A DNA stretch of 12,268 nt from Colimorpha_A sp045533115 (GTDB taxonomy: Bacteria; Bacillota; Clostridia; Oscillospirales; CAG-272): contig JAZSHF010000009.1 of the NCBI GenBank assembly GCA_045533115.1, positions 1-12,268 of the forward strand, written 5' to 3'. Shown piece after piece: positions 1-7,400 of this stretch. How positions within the stretch are numbered: the first letter of the stretch is position 1; the number at the start of each line of letters is the position of its first letter. Below the pieces are notes generated by a model that made no database searches, was not told the origin of the DNA, and worked only from the letters and a program-made list of their open reading frames with translations. A program made the position numbers and the translations under genes.

Positions 1-181
1 GTTGGTTGGTGTGTTTCTTCCCTGCTCTCTGTGCGATTCTTCTCTGTCGTCTGAGCATTTTTAAGCGTATTTACCACCCCAAAACAAGACCACATATCAA
101 TCATTCGGCACTCGGATTTGACCACATCTTTGACCATAAACAGATCCGGAGTACACGGAGTGAGGAGTGCACGAGAGTATG
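1..181. other. Left-edge stretch without a secure gene
   Basis: No confident gene is visible. On the minus strand a reading frame stays open from about position 248 to the window edge, with an ATG at 137-135 (MVKDVVKSECRMIDMW...), so it could be the start of a gene continuing to the left. It has no good ribosome binding site, the upstream part of the frame runs through the terminator hairpin, and the composition is not obviously protein-like, so chance is possible. Around 70-90 the sequence CACCCCAAAAC followed by GACCACA resembles parts of the hairpin repeat at 253-312, which suggests more copies of that repeat lie here. Confidence 0.3.
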
Positions 182-231
182 AAAAAGCCGTTTTTGCGTA
201 GCAGAAAGGGCTAGAAAAAGCAAAAACGGCT
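182..231 (-). terminator. Hairpin terminator after the Fic/DUF6933 operon
   Basis: A perfect 12-bp inverted repeat, AGCCGTTTTTGC at 186-197 and GCAAAAACGGCT at 220-231, encloses a 22-nt loop. Read on the minus strand, the second arm runs straight into TTTTTC (181-186), as expected of an intrinsic terminator. It lies about 135 nt beyond the DUF6933 stop codon and is the first such structure downstream of it. The loop carries TGCGTAGC, the reverse complement of the GCTACGCA octamer found three times at 2126-2167. Confidence 0.55.
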
Positions 232-252
232 AGAAAAAGATATATCAATCAG

Positions 253-312
253 TTGGGGTCATAGAGACCACAAGTTCAAGTTTTGAACAGTTGTGCCACA
301 CCCCAAAACCTT
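253..312. repeat. Hairpin repeat, copy A
   Basis: About 60 nt that align with 2305-2363 at 46 of 60 positions with one gap. The core is a dyad, GTTCAA (274-279), 3 nt, TTGAAC (283-288). It can be extended by CACAA (269-273) pairing with TTGTG (291-295) across a 2-nt bulge, and enclosed by TTGGGGT (253-259) with ACCCCAA (300-306). It lies just downstream of the DUF6933 stop codon on the minus strand. It may be a dispersed intergenic element, an RNA structure or a protein-binding dyad; the sequence alone does not decide. Confidence 0.6.
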
Positions 313-364
313 GTGAAAAATCACTATTAATTTTTCAAATTGCCTTAAAGTGACTCCCCAATGT

Positions 365-940
365 TTAAGTGTCAAATTCTTTTTTGATAACCTCTGCAAA
401 GTATCGATAAGGGAGATGATACTCTGTCTTTCCGTTTTCTTTCGTTGAAAATGGATAATCATTGACATCTCTATTGATTTCTTTGGTATGCAAAATTCCA
501 TTTCTGATATATTCGTAAAATCGCTGTCCATCCCAAGCCCAATCGCTTTGAATGTGATTCAATTTCGTTATGATGCTTCTGTTTGTTATTCTGTCATAAT
601 AAACAAAGGGTGATGAGGCAAAATACTTTTCGAGTGCTTTTTTCATGTCTTTATCGGATTCGTAAATAGCAAACAGATATTGTGCTACCATATCCGGTGC
701 ATGCTCTACGTCAGCCATCTTAATGTCCACAAGAAAAATTACGAGACGGGTTTTGAAATGAATAACTTGCAGACACTTTCTCCTATCAAAATGGAACAAT
801 TTACAACCCCATTCATACATGGGATCACCTTGTTCTTTTTCAATGACAGCCTTTACAAACGGACGCATAGGTTCAGACATTTGTTCAGGGGTCTTTAGTT
901 TGTATCTTTCCAGTGTTTCTTTCGTTGCGTAAAATATCAT
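365..940 (-). CDS. DUF6933 family protein, downstream partner of Fic
   Basis: A 191-aa soluble protein without a signal peptide or membrane segment. The start MIFYATKETL followed by a W-x-C-K-L-F-H-F-D-R-R-K-C motif (residues 44-56), a 'KTRLVIFLVDIKMADV' strand-helix region (63-78), a helical stretch to about residue 107 and 'RITNRSIITKLNH' (117-129) matches my recollection of DUF6933, a family of unknown biochemical role. The 60-residue tail beyond it is unassigned. I chose the ATG at 940 because GGGGAG lies 9 nt upstream; a longer frame starting at 1000 would overlap fic by 41 nt and lacks this support. The gene begins 19 nt after the fic stop codon, so the two are almost certainly co-transcribed, and a role as antidote, adaptor or substrate of the Fic protein is possible. 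Family assignment is from memory of motifs; the function is unknown. Confidence 0.7.
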   Translation of the reverse strand: MIFYATKETLERYKLKTPEQMSEPMRPFVKAVIEKEQGDPMYEWGCKLFHFDRRKCLQVIHFKTRLVIFLVDIKMADVEHAPDMVAQYLFAIYESDKDMKKALEKYFASSPFVYYDRITNRSIITKLNHIQSDWAWDGQRFYEYIRNGILHTKEINRDVNDYPFSTKENGKTEYHLPYRYFAEVIKKEFDT

Positions 941-959
941 ATTGCCATGCTCCCCATCT

Positions 960-1979
960 TTATTTTGTTGCCCATCTTCCGTTTTTCTTACTACCAACAC
1001 GCTCTATTATTCCCTTTTCTTGCAAAGCTTTCATAGTGCTATTTACAGTTCTAAGGGATTTATCAATCTTTTCGCTTATTTCTGCAAGCGTTATTTGAGG
1101 ATTATCTTTGATCAGGTCAATGATTGCTTTTTCACGATCGGTGACGTCCCCAGGCCGCTCTTCTACCTCTTTGTATGCTATATGCATCTCACGATTAGAA
1201 AGCACATGATCTTCACCAAGCAAAAAATTTCTTAAAAACAGTTCAAGATAATAGGTCGTTTCTGTTACGTTCTTTTCACGATTATTATAATTAGCTCTTA
1301 CAAGGGCGTTTCTGAAATACCACGAGTTCTCTGCAAAGATGTCATTTGTCACGTTGAAGCCGAGCTTAGAGAGATATTTGATAAGAAATACTGCTGTTGT
1401 TCTTGTGTTTCCTTCACCGAAAATATGGATCTGCCAAAGGTTTGAAATAAATCTTGCGATGTGCCTGACTACATCTTCTGTAGCAAGACCGGTGTAATCA
1501 AAGTTTTTCTCAAGGTTAAAATCATAGTCTAGAGTTTCTCTAAGGCTATATGCATTCCCGTATATGACAGTATCTCCGTCCAGTACCCATTCTTGCTTTG
1601 AAATATTGTAATCTCTGATTCTGCCTGCATGAGAATAAATACCCTCAAAGAGGCGCTTGTGAATAGTCATAAGTTCAATTGGAGAGAAGACAAATGACTT
1701 CTCAGAAATGATTTGAGCAATACGAACTGATACCTTGTCTGCCTCTTCCGTTCTTTCTGCATGAAATCTATTCTCTTTGTAATATGAACTGATGAGTTGA
1801 TGAGCATCATCAAAGGATATAACACCATTGATGTTCTGCTCCGCAGTTTTGATTAGATATTCAGAGGGCTGAAGTCCATCAACCTGTTGAAGACCTATTG
1901 CCGTTTTCCACGCATAAGTTTTATAGTATTTTGCCGGTTCTTTTTCTTTGGAATACTCTTCAAAAAGTTCATCTTTCAC
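960..1979 (-). CDS. Fic-domain AMP-transferase-like protein with antitoxin-like N-terminus and winged helix
   Basis: 339 aa, cytoplasmic. The active-site loop H185-I-F-G-E-G-N-T-R193 fits the canonical Fic motif HxFx(D/E)GNxR, with catalytic His and phosphate-binding Arg present, so transfer of AMP or another nucleotide moiety to a protein target is expected. Residues 25-70 resemble the VbhA antitoxin fold: 'AIGLQQVDGLQP' aligns with the VbhA inhibitory helix, where (S/T)xxxE(G/N) becomes L30-QQV-D34-G35. Residues 278-337 form a winged helix-turn-helix ('ITLAEISEKIDKSLRTVNSTMKAL', then basic 'KKNGRW'), suggesting DNA binding. The start is GTG at 1979-1977, preceded by a perfect AGGAGG (1989-1994) with 9-nt spacing. 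It is the first gene of a two-gene operon with the DUF6933 gene. It may be a self-inhibited signalling enzyme, a toxin-antitoxin fusion or a defence effector; the Fic call is secure, the target unknown. Confidence 0.93.
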   Translation of the reverse strand: MKDELFEEYSKEKEPAKYYKTYAWKTAIGLQQVDGLQPSEYLIKTAEQNINGVISFDDAHQLISSYYKENRFHAERTEEADKVSVRIAQIISEKSFVFSPIELMTIHKRLFEGIYSHAGRIRDYNISKQEWVLDGDTVIYGNAYSLRETLDYDFNLEKNFDYTGLATEDVVRHIARFISNLWQIHIFGEGNTRTTAVFLIKYLSKLGFNVTNDIFAENSWYFRNALVRANYNNREKNVTETTYYLELFLRNFLLGEDHVLSNREMHIAYKEVEERPGDVTDREKAIIDLIKDNPQITLAEISEKIDKSLRTVNSTMKALQEKGIIERVGSKKNGRWATK

Positions 1980-2011
1980 AATGGCTTTCCTCCTATCAAT
2001 TATCCTCTCCT

Positions 2012-2040
2012 ATTATACCACAAAAATAAATAAAGTGCAA
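2012..2040 (-). promoter_or_regulatory. Promoter of the fic-DUF6933 operon
   Basis: On the minus strand, TTGCAC (2035-2040) and a perfect TATAAT (2012-2017) are separated by exactly 17 bp, and a TGG just before the -10 gives an extended -10. The fic GTG start is about 33 bp downstream. The -35 hexamer is itself part of a repeated GTGCAA/TTGCAC element, so a repressor bound there would block this promoter. Confidence 0.8.
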
Positions 2041-2108
2041 TATTAAAATGCAATTTTTATGTGTTTTTGCACTTTATTTTGCACTTTAAATTAATCATCT
2101 TGCATTTT
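2032..2108. promoter_or_regulatory. Cluster of TTGCA(C/T) operator-like boxes upstream of fic
   Basis: Five related boxes lie in 77 bp: AAAGTGCAA (2032-2040), AAATGCAA (2046-2053), TTGCACTTT (2067-2075), TTGCACTTT (2079-2087) and TTGCATTTT (2100-2108). The first and third are exact reverse complements, and the third and fourth are direct repeats 12 bp apart. The first overlaps the fic -35 box. The layout suggests cooperative binding of a dimeric regulator; the winged helix at the C-terminus of the Fic protein is an obvious candidate for autoregulation, which is inference. Confidence 0.5.
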
Positions 2109-2125
2109 TATCATGCGATATTCCT

Positions 2126-2178
2126 GCTACGCAATTTGAGCCTTCACGCTACGCATGGTGCTACGCAAAATGGCTTTT
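2126..2178. repeat. Triple GCTACGCA octamer and right half of an inverted repeat
   Basis: GCTACGCA occurs at 2126-2133, 2148-2155 and 2160-2167. The last copy belongs to TGCTACGCAAAATGGCTTTT (2159-2178), which is the reverse complement of the sequence at 183-203 apart from one mismatch and one missing T. The two halves therefore lie in inverted orientation on either side of the fic-DUF6933 operon. This could be a cassette boundary or simply copies of a dispersed genomic repeat. Confidence 0.45.
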
Positions 2179-2277
2179 GAATCGTTTGGGGGTTAAGTTG
2201 ACGCTTTGAAAATCTATTAGAATTGCACGAAATGCCAAGTTATATTGACAAAACGGTCATTACCTACCACCGATAAA

Positions 2278-2363
2278 GGCCACAAGTTCAATATTTGACC
2301 GCGCTTGGGGTAGTACAGACCCCAAGGTCAAGAATTGACCAGCTGCGCCGCACCTGAAACCTT
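2278..2363. repeat. Hairpin repeat, copies B and C in tandem
   Basis: Copy B (2278-2300) has the dyad GTTCAA (2286-2291), TAT, TTGACC (2295-2300). Copy C (2305-2363) has GGTCAA (2326-2331), GAA, TTGACC (2335-2340), preceded by a second hairpin TTGGGGT (2305-2311) and ACCCCAA (2319-2325). Copy C aligns over its full length with copy A at 253-312. Between A and C the dyad changes on both arms (GTTCAA/TTGAAC versus GGTCAA/TTGACC), preserving pairing. On the minus strand the pair lies about 12 nt past the stop codon of the remnant at 2375-2575. Confidence 0.6.
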
Positions 2364-2374
2364 AATATTAGTTA

Positions 2375-2575
2375 TTATTTTGCCACTAAACAAAGTTCGT
2401 AAGAATCAACTCCTTCTCGCACAAACAACTCAGGGGTTGGATCTTCGTCTATGCCTTCCAATAACATGAGTTTATTAACTGCACGGGAAGGTTGAAAGGA
2501 AGCAAGGTAGAGCTTGATTACATTGCTCCTTTTGCGTCGGTTGCTTCGAGGTGAAATAAGAACCTGCCATGGATA
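2375..2575 (-). pseudogene. C-terminal coding remnant, unrecognised family
   Basis: On the minus strand a frame is open from 2575 to a TAA at 2375-2377, giving 66 codons. The product reads like real protein near its end: 'LYLASFQPSRAVNKLMLLEG', then an acidic 'IDEDPTPELF' and 'REGVDSYELCLVAK' at the C-terminus. There is no ribosome binding site or suitable start; the only ATG (2467) would leave 30 aa. I therefore read it as the 3' end of a truncated gene. It is too short for the usual ORF cutoff and I do not recognise the family. It overlaps by a few bases the opposite-strand remnant beginning at 2569. Confidence 0.4.
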
Positions 2576-2703
2576 TTAAGCAGATCGACAAAAATTTTGA
2601 TACGAGCTTCACACCTCCCGAGGATATAGAATGATTCCCTTGGATTTCTACGTATGGCAGAATGCGTATATCCGTTGCCCGAAAGATTGCTGAATGGAGA
2701 TAA
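2569..2703 (+). pseudogene. N-terminal remnant, possibly an SGNH/GDSL hydrolase
   Basis: An ATG at 2569 starts a peptide whose first 21 residues, beginning MDIKQIDKNF and ending TPPEDIE, closely resemble the start of Firmicutes SGNH/GDSL-type esterases, where the next residues are usually Trp-Phe. Here the codon after Glu is TGA (2632-2634) followed by a Phe codon, so a single TGG to TGA change is likely. The frame then stays open to a TAA at 2701-2703 but the resemblance fades, implying further lesions, and no catalytic GDS block follows. A GAGGTG 15 nt upstream is a poor ribosome site. The family call rests on the N-terminal motif only, from memory. Confidence 0.35.
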
Positions 2704-2792
2704 ATAATACCCTATGCTCGGGAATCAGTAACGTGCTTCTGAATGTGCTCGTTATGCGCCTGGCTATAACCGACCTGTCCCCAAGATCAATA

Positions 2793-2836
2793 AAAAAAGA
2801 GGAATATCGTCCTAACGGACGATATTCCTCTTTTTT
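2793..2836. terminator. Perfect 20-bp bidirectional terminator
   Basis: Left arm 2793-2812 (starting AAAAAAGAGG) and right arm 2817-2836 (ending CCTCTTTTTT) pair perfectly over 20 bp around the loop TAAC. A-tract and T-tract flank the stem, so it should work in both directions. It lies 30 nt past the stop codon of the GH28-like pseudogene and so closes the mannosidase operon on the minus strand. Confidence 0.9.
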
Positions 2837-2865
2837 ATTCATCGTTAAATTTCACGAATCGGTTG

Positions 2866-4387
2866 TTACCGAATTTCCAATTCTTTCAAATCAAAGCCAC
2901 TCGTAAGAACTTGCATATCCGAGCCTGCCAAACGCTTCCCATTCAAGGTAACGTTTTCTATCACAATATCTCTGTATTCCGAGCCTTCTACCAAACGATC
3001 GACCTGTATGCACACGCATGAATTTTCCTTTTCAGCCAAAACCCGCTCGTCCGCATAAACGCTGATATCCTTAAATACGATATCGTGAACGGATGCGTAT
3101 TCTTTTTGTCCCGGATTCAAGCCGATATCCGTCATCTTCGAAAAAAGGTCCTTATACATTGCCATTTCGCGGAAGCGCTTGTTGCTAATGCCAACTATCG
3201 ATGCGATTTCCAAGGAATGATGGGCATCGTATTTTTGTTCGTCAGATGCTTGATAAACGGAGCCGGTATAAAAGCCTTCCAACTCCACACGTATATTCTC
3301 AAAGGTGATATGATGCACCTCGGCGCAATCCCCGTTTTGGATATCACAGGCAACCGACCCCGCGCGCAAAAGATCGCAATTCCTGAAAACGATATTCTTA
3401 TACTCTTTGCACATCGTTTCGAGGCCGATCTCGCAGGTTCTGCCCCAATCGCACCAAAGAACACAATTTTCAAAAAGCATATCCTCATTAGAGGTATCGA
3501 CGTAACGGTCAATCCCCTTCACCGTGATCGTATCGTCAAAAGAATGAACAAAGGAATTTTTAACCGTGATCCTTTGGCTGTTCACAATATCAATGCCGTC
3601 GGTATTGTAACGCCATTGTCCGAAAACGTTGATGCTGTTAATATCTACGTCAAAGCAATGGAACAAATTCACGCACCAAATGGCGGAATTGGTAAACCCC
3701 ACGCCTTCGATCCTGACGTTTTTGCAATCGTATAATTTCACGTTTCCGTTCGTATACGGTTCATAGCAATGCTGGCTAAAACGCTCGGAACCGCTATCGT
3801 CAAATATACCGTTGCCGTAAATATGCAAATTCTCGGCATCTTCCGCAAAAATGCAGCCGAATACAAGTGCATCCTTGTCTACGTAAATACTCTCGTTCGA
3901 TTTCAGCGTGATCTTGCCCGGAAAATGCACGCCGCGGCCGAAATAATAGGTCACCTTTTCGGGTGCTTCACAAAGAACGGGCTTATTATTAAAGATATAC
4001 AGAAGTCCGTGATAATCGTCCAAGCTCCAGCACGTATCCGCCGTTTTCCTTGAGCGTGAACAGGATTCTGCCGTTTGATCTTTCCGCTTTTACGCCCTTT
4101 GAATACGGCTTGACCATGATACGGTCATAAGCTGTTTTGGTCAGAGGCTCTACTTCGACCGTCAGAGCCTCCTCCGATACCAGATTCACGTAAGAAACAA
4201 TCTCTGTCTGCTCTATCTGCCTTTAATGACCCGGCCACCAGGTATTAAAGAGATACGCCGAAATACGGCAGGTGTAAACGGGAATTTCTTCGTGATTGAT
4301 ATATACCTTATAGTCCTTCGATTTCGGTATTCCAATAGAACTGCCTGAATGTATCCACTCATGCTTAAAATTAGAATACGAAAACAT
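2866..4387 (-). pseudogene. GH28-like right-handed beta-helix glycoside hydrolase, inactivated
   Basis: The gene starts at ATG 4387-4385, 20 nt after the mannosidase stop, and would encode 506 aa. A TAA at 4223-4225 replaces codon 55 (WWPGH-stop-RQIEQ, probably CAA to TAA). An extra T near 4022-4024 shifts the frame after residue 121: 'GGYVLEL' continues as 'DDYHGLLYIF' only in the next frame. The 1522-nt span equals 507 codons plus one base, which fits a single insertion. Residues about 1-120 form a beta-sandwich-like cap; about 130-480 are a right-handed parallel beta-helix. NTDG (261-264) and the DD of 'SFDDTITVKG' (284-285) match GH28 catalytic blocks, but the usual GHG and RIK motifs are absent; 'TCEIGLET' (317-324) lies where GHG would be expected. 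No signal peptide is visible. The frame from 4023 to 2866 (385 aa) is intact but has only a TTG start inside a conserved region, so expression is doubtful. Confidence 0.85.
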
Positions 4388-4407
4388 AAAACAACCTAAC
4401 TTTTCTT

Positions 4408-7400
4408 TTATTTTACAAGCTTAAGAGTATGGATCTCAAACGCGTGGAAATCAAGTGCTACCTCTCCGTCAACGATGGGAAGCTCGGAAATTTCCTTCTC
4501 CATAAGGTTGGTAAGATATACCTTCTTAAAGTCATTGGCAATTCTGATCTTTGCAGTTGCGCCTCCACCGAAGGACTCATACAGTCTCACGATCACATCG
4601 TTTGAATCCTCAGCAGGCTTCACGGTTTCAACGATCACCGCGGGATTGTCGCAGCTGACGAGCGAGAAGCTTTCGGGTAGTGTTCCCTCGCTTTTTTCAA
4701 TATTCATTGCCACAAGAGGAATATTCAGAGCATATGCCTCTTTAATCGTTCCTGCCTTGCGGAAATCGCCCTCGTGCGGGAAGATTGAGCAGGTAAATTC
4801 ATGCTCTCCGACGTCCGCGTTGGGTGCGGGGTAATCGGGACACTTGAGGCAAGTAAGCTTGATCGTGCTTCCCTCTGCGGAATAACCGTATTTGCAATCG
4901 TTCAAAATAGATACGCCGTAACCGTATTCGGAAATGTCAACCCACTTATGACCGCAAACTTCAAATCTTGCCTGATCCCAGCTCGTGTTCTTATGCGTGG
5001 GGCGCTGCGTGTGGCCGAACTGAATATCGTACGTTGCGCTCGTGGCATGGATGTTCACCGGGAATGCAAGCTTCAGGAATTGATGCTTTTCATGCCAATC
5101 GATATGGTGAACGAGATCGATTCTCGCAGAATCCGAATAGAGCCACATCGTCTGCTTGATTTCGGAATTCTGATACTTTCTCGTAATCACAAAGCCCGCT
5201 CTTTCGCCGTCGAATACGGGAAGGATATCCGCATCGGAATCAAGCTTATATTCCTTCGTAAACGAATAGGAATCGATATCCCATGCATCGTAATTCAGGG
5301 GATAATCCTCATAGGTTGAGAATTCGTTCATGCACGTGCCGGGCAAAACCACCTCGCGCTTTGCCGTCTTGTCGTAAAGCGAAGTAATTCTTCCCGCATT
5401 GTCAAGCGTAAGCTTGTAGAAACGGTTCTCCGCCGTATGATCCGAAACGCTAACCGCGCAAACCGCCTCCGAAGGCTGAATAACCGCATAGCCGAAGGCG
5501 GGGATTTCGCTCTTCGTGCTCACCGTCTTACCGTCAAGGAGGATTTCGCCGCGACGCGCAAATCCTGCGGGATTATAAACGAGAACGCCGCCCTTCGTGT
5601 TGATCTTGTCGGCAAGAGACGCCAGCTTTCTTTCGCTTTCACTTCTCGCATAGCCGAGAATTCTTGCATAATCTTCCTCGGCAAATTCATAAACCTTTTC
5701 AATGCTGGAGCCGGGGAGGATATCATGGAACTGGTTATGTAGCAGATCGCGCCAAGCCAATCCGAGCTTTTCTCTGTCAAAGTCGCCGCCGAAATAGAGA
5801 TCGGTGGAGAAAAGAGCCTCTGCCGCGCCAAGCGCAAGCTCGGATTTGCGGTTTCCTTTCTTGGTTGCCGCCTGCGACGTATAAGTACCTCTATGATATT
5901 CAAGATAAAGCTCGCCAACCCACTTGGGCATTTTCTTGATCTTTTTCGCATTCTCAAAGAATTCACCCGAAAGCGTATCGAGATAGGGGCGAAGGTGAGT
6001 GAATTTCGCAACGGGAAGTCCGGGAAGGCCCTTTGCAAGTCTTCTGCCGCGTTCAAGCATCTCGCGGGTAGGTCCGCCGCCGCCGTCGCCGAAGCCATAG
6101 GTGCAAAGCGCGTTCGAAGAATATTCCTTATCCTGGAATCTTTCCCACGTGCCCTTGGTAAACGCAGGGGTGATATCGCCGACGTACGTCGTGTACTTTT
6201 CGGGCGCCTGACCCTTGCGGTACGGCTGGCCCGTGATAAACGTGGAAAGGATCTCCGTACCGTCGATACCCTGCCATACGAATGCATCGTGAGGCATTGT
6301 GTTGGTGTCGTTCCAACTGATTTTCGAGGTAACGAAATAGTCAACGTCGCTCTTTTTCAGAATCTGAGGCATTGCCGCGCTGTAACCGAACACGTCGGGC
6401 AGGAAGCAAACGCGGTTTTCGCGACCGAACTCTCGGTCGAAAAATCTCTTTCCGTAAAGGAGCTGACGGACAAGGCTCTCGCCGCTCGTAAGGTTACAGT
6501 CGCACTCAAGATAAAGTGCGCCTTCCACCTCCCAGCGTCCCTCTTTAATAAGGGCTTTGACCTCTTCGTATTTTTCGGGAGCTTCCTCCTTGAGATAGCG
6601 GTAAAGCTCGGGCTGAGAGAGCATAAACTTATACTCGGGATACTCTTTCATCAGCGTAACGGCAGTAGATGCGCTGCGCTGAATCTTCTCTCTCGTCTGA
6701 CGTCTGTCCCAAAGCCATTCAACGTCAATATGGGTATGCCCGACGTAGTTCACGATCGGCTTATCCTCGGTAGAGCAAAGCTTTTCGTAATATTCCTTTT
6801 CCATGATTTCGAGTGCCTTTTCAACACTCTCATAGTATTCGGGTGAGCCAAGGGCGCGGAAGTCGAGTGCATCCGATGCCATGGAAAGTGCTTTCAACGT
6901 CTCGGAGTATTCCTTCGAATCTTCTCTGTAAACGTCGCGGCAAGCATCGTGCGGAACGACCATATCGTAGTAGAGCTTTTCAGCTCTCTTGTTGGTCTTG
7001 ATCACTTCGTATATCACGGGGAAATGTGATTCCTGCTTGCCCGAATAGAGATAACAGTAGGTATCGTAGCTCTTATCTGCATCAAGCGGCACGAGGAAAT
7101 GGTTAATATCAAGGCCATGTACCATCTTACCGTCAATGTAGAATATAAGCTGAGGGTTCATCGCATCCCATCCGGACAGACCCGTTCTTATTTTTAAGAA
7201 ATACGCGCAGTCTTTTTCTTGTTTCGGAGTTTGGAATGAAGCCTTTATCCAAAATCTCTTATCAAGTCCGTCAACGCACGCAAACGGAAGATACTCACCC
7301 TCGGGCGGCTCGTTTGAATCCTTGAAATCAAAAACCTCAAGGGCGCGAAGATTATCAATTTTCTCCACAACAGTCGTACAAGACGCTTCGAGAACGTCAA

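Noticed and set aside
365..1000. Longer 211-codon start for the DUF6933 gene
   Set aside because: It would overlap fic by 41 nt and has no ribosome site, whereas the ATG at 940 has GGGGAG at good spacing and begins the family motif.
253..2363. Hairpin repeats as a CRISPR array
   Set aside because: Only three divergent copies, not evenly spaced, with no spacers of constant length and no cas genes.
3085..3735. Plus-strand open frame of 216 codons inside the beta-helix pseudogene
   Set aside because: Antisense to the beta-helix reading frame, which carries NTDG and repeated beta-rung patterns; a shadow.
4023..4223. Programmed frameshift and readthrough in the beta-helix gene
   Set aside because: No slippery heptamer or stimulatory structure is evident, and two separate lesions are more simply explained by decay or sequencing error.
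5893..6846. Long plus-strand open frame (317 codons) inside the GH38 gene
   Set aside because: It lies antisense to a clear GH38 catalytic domain, lacks a ribosome site and has low-complexity composition; a shadow of biased codon use.
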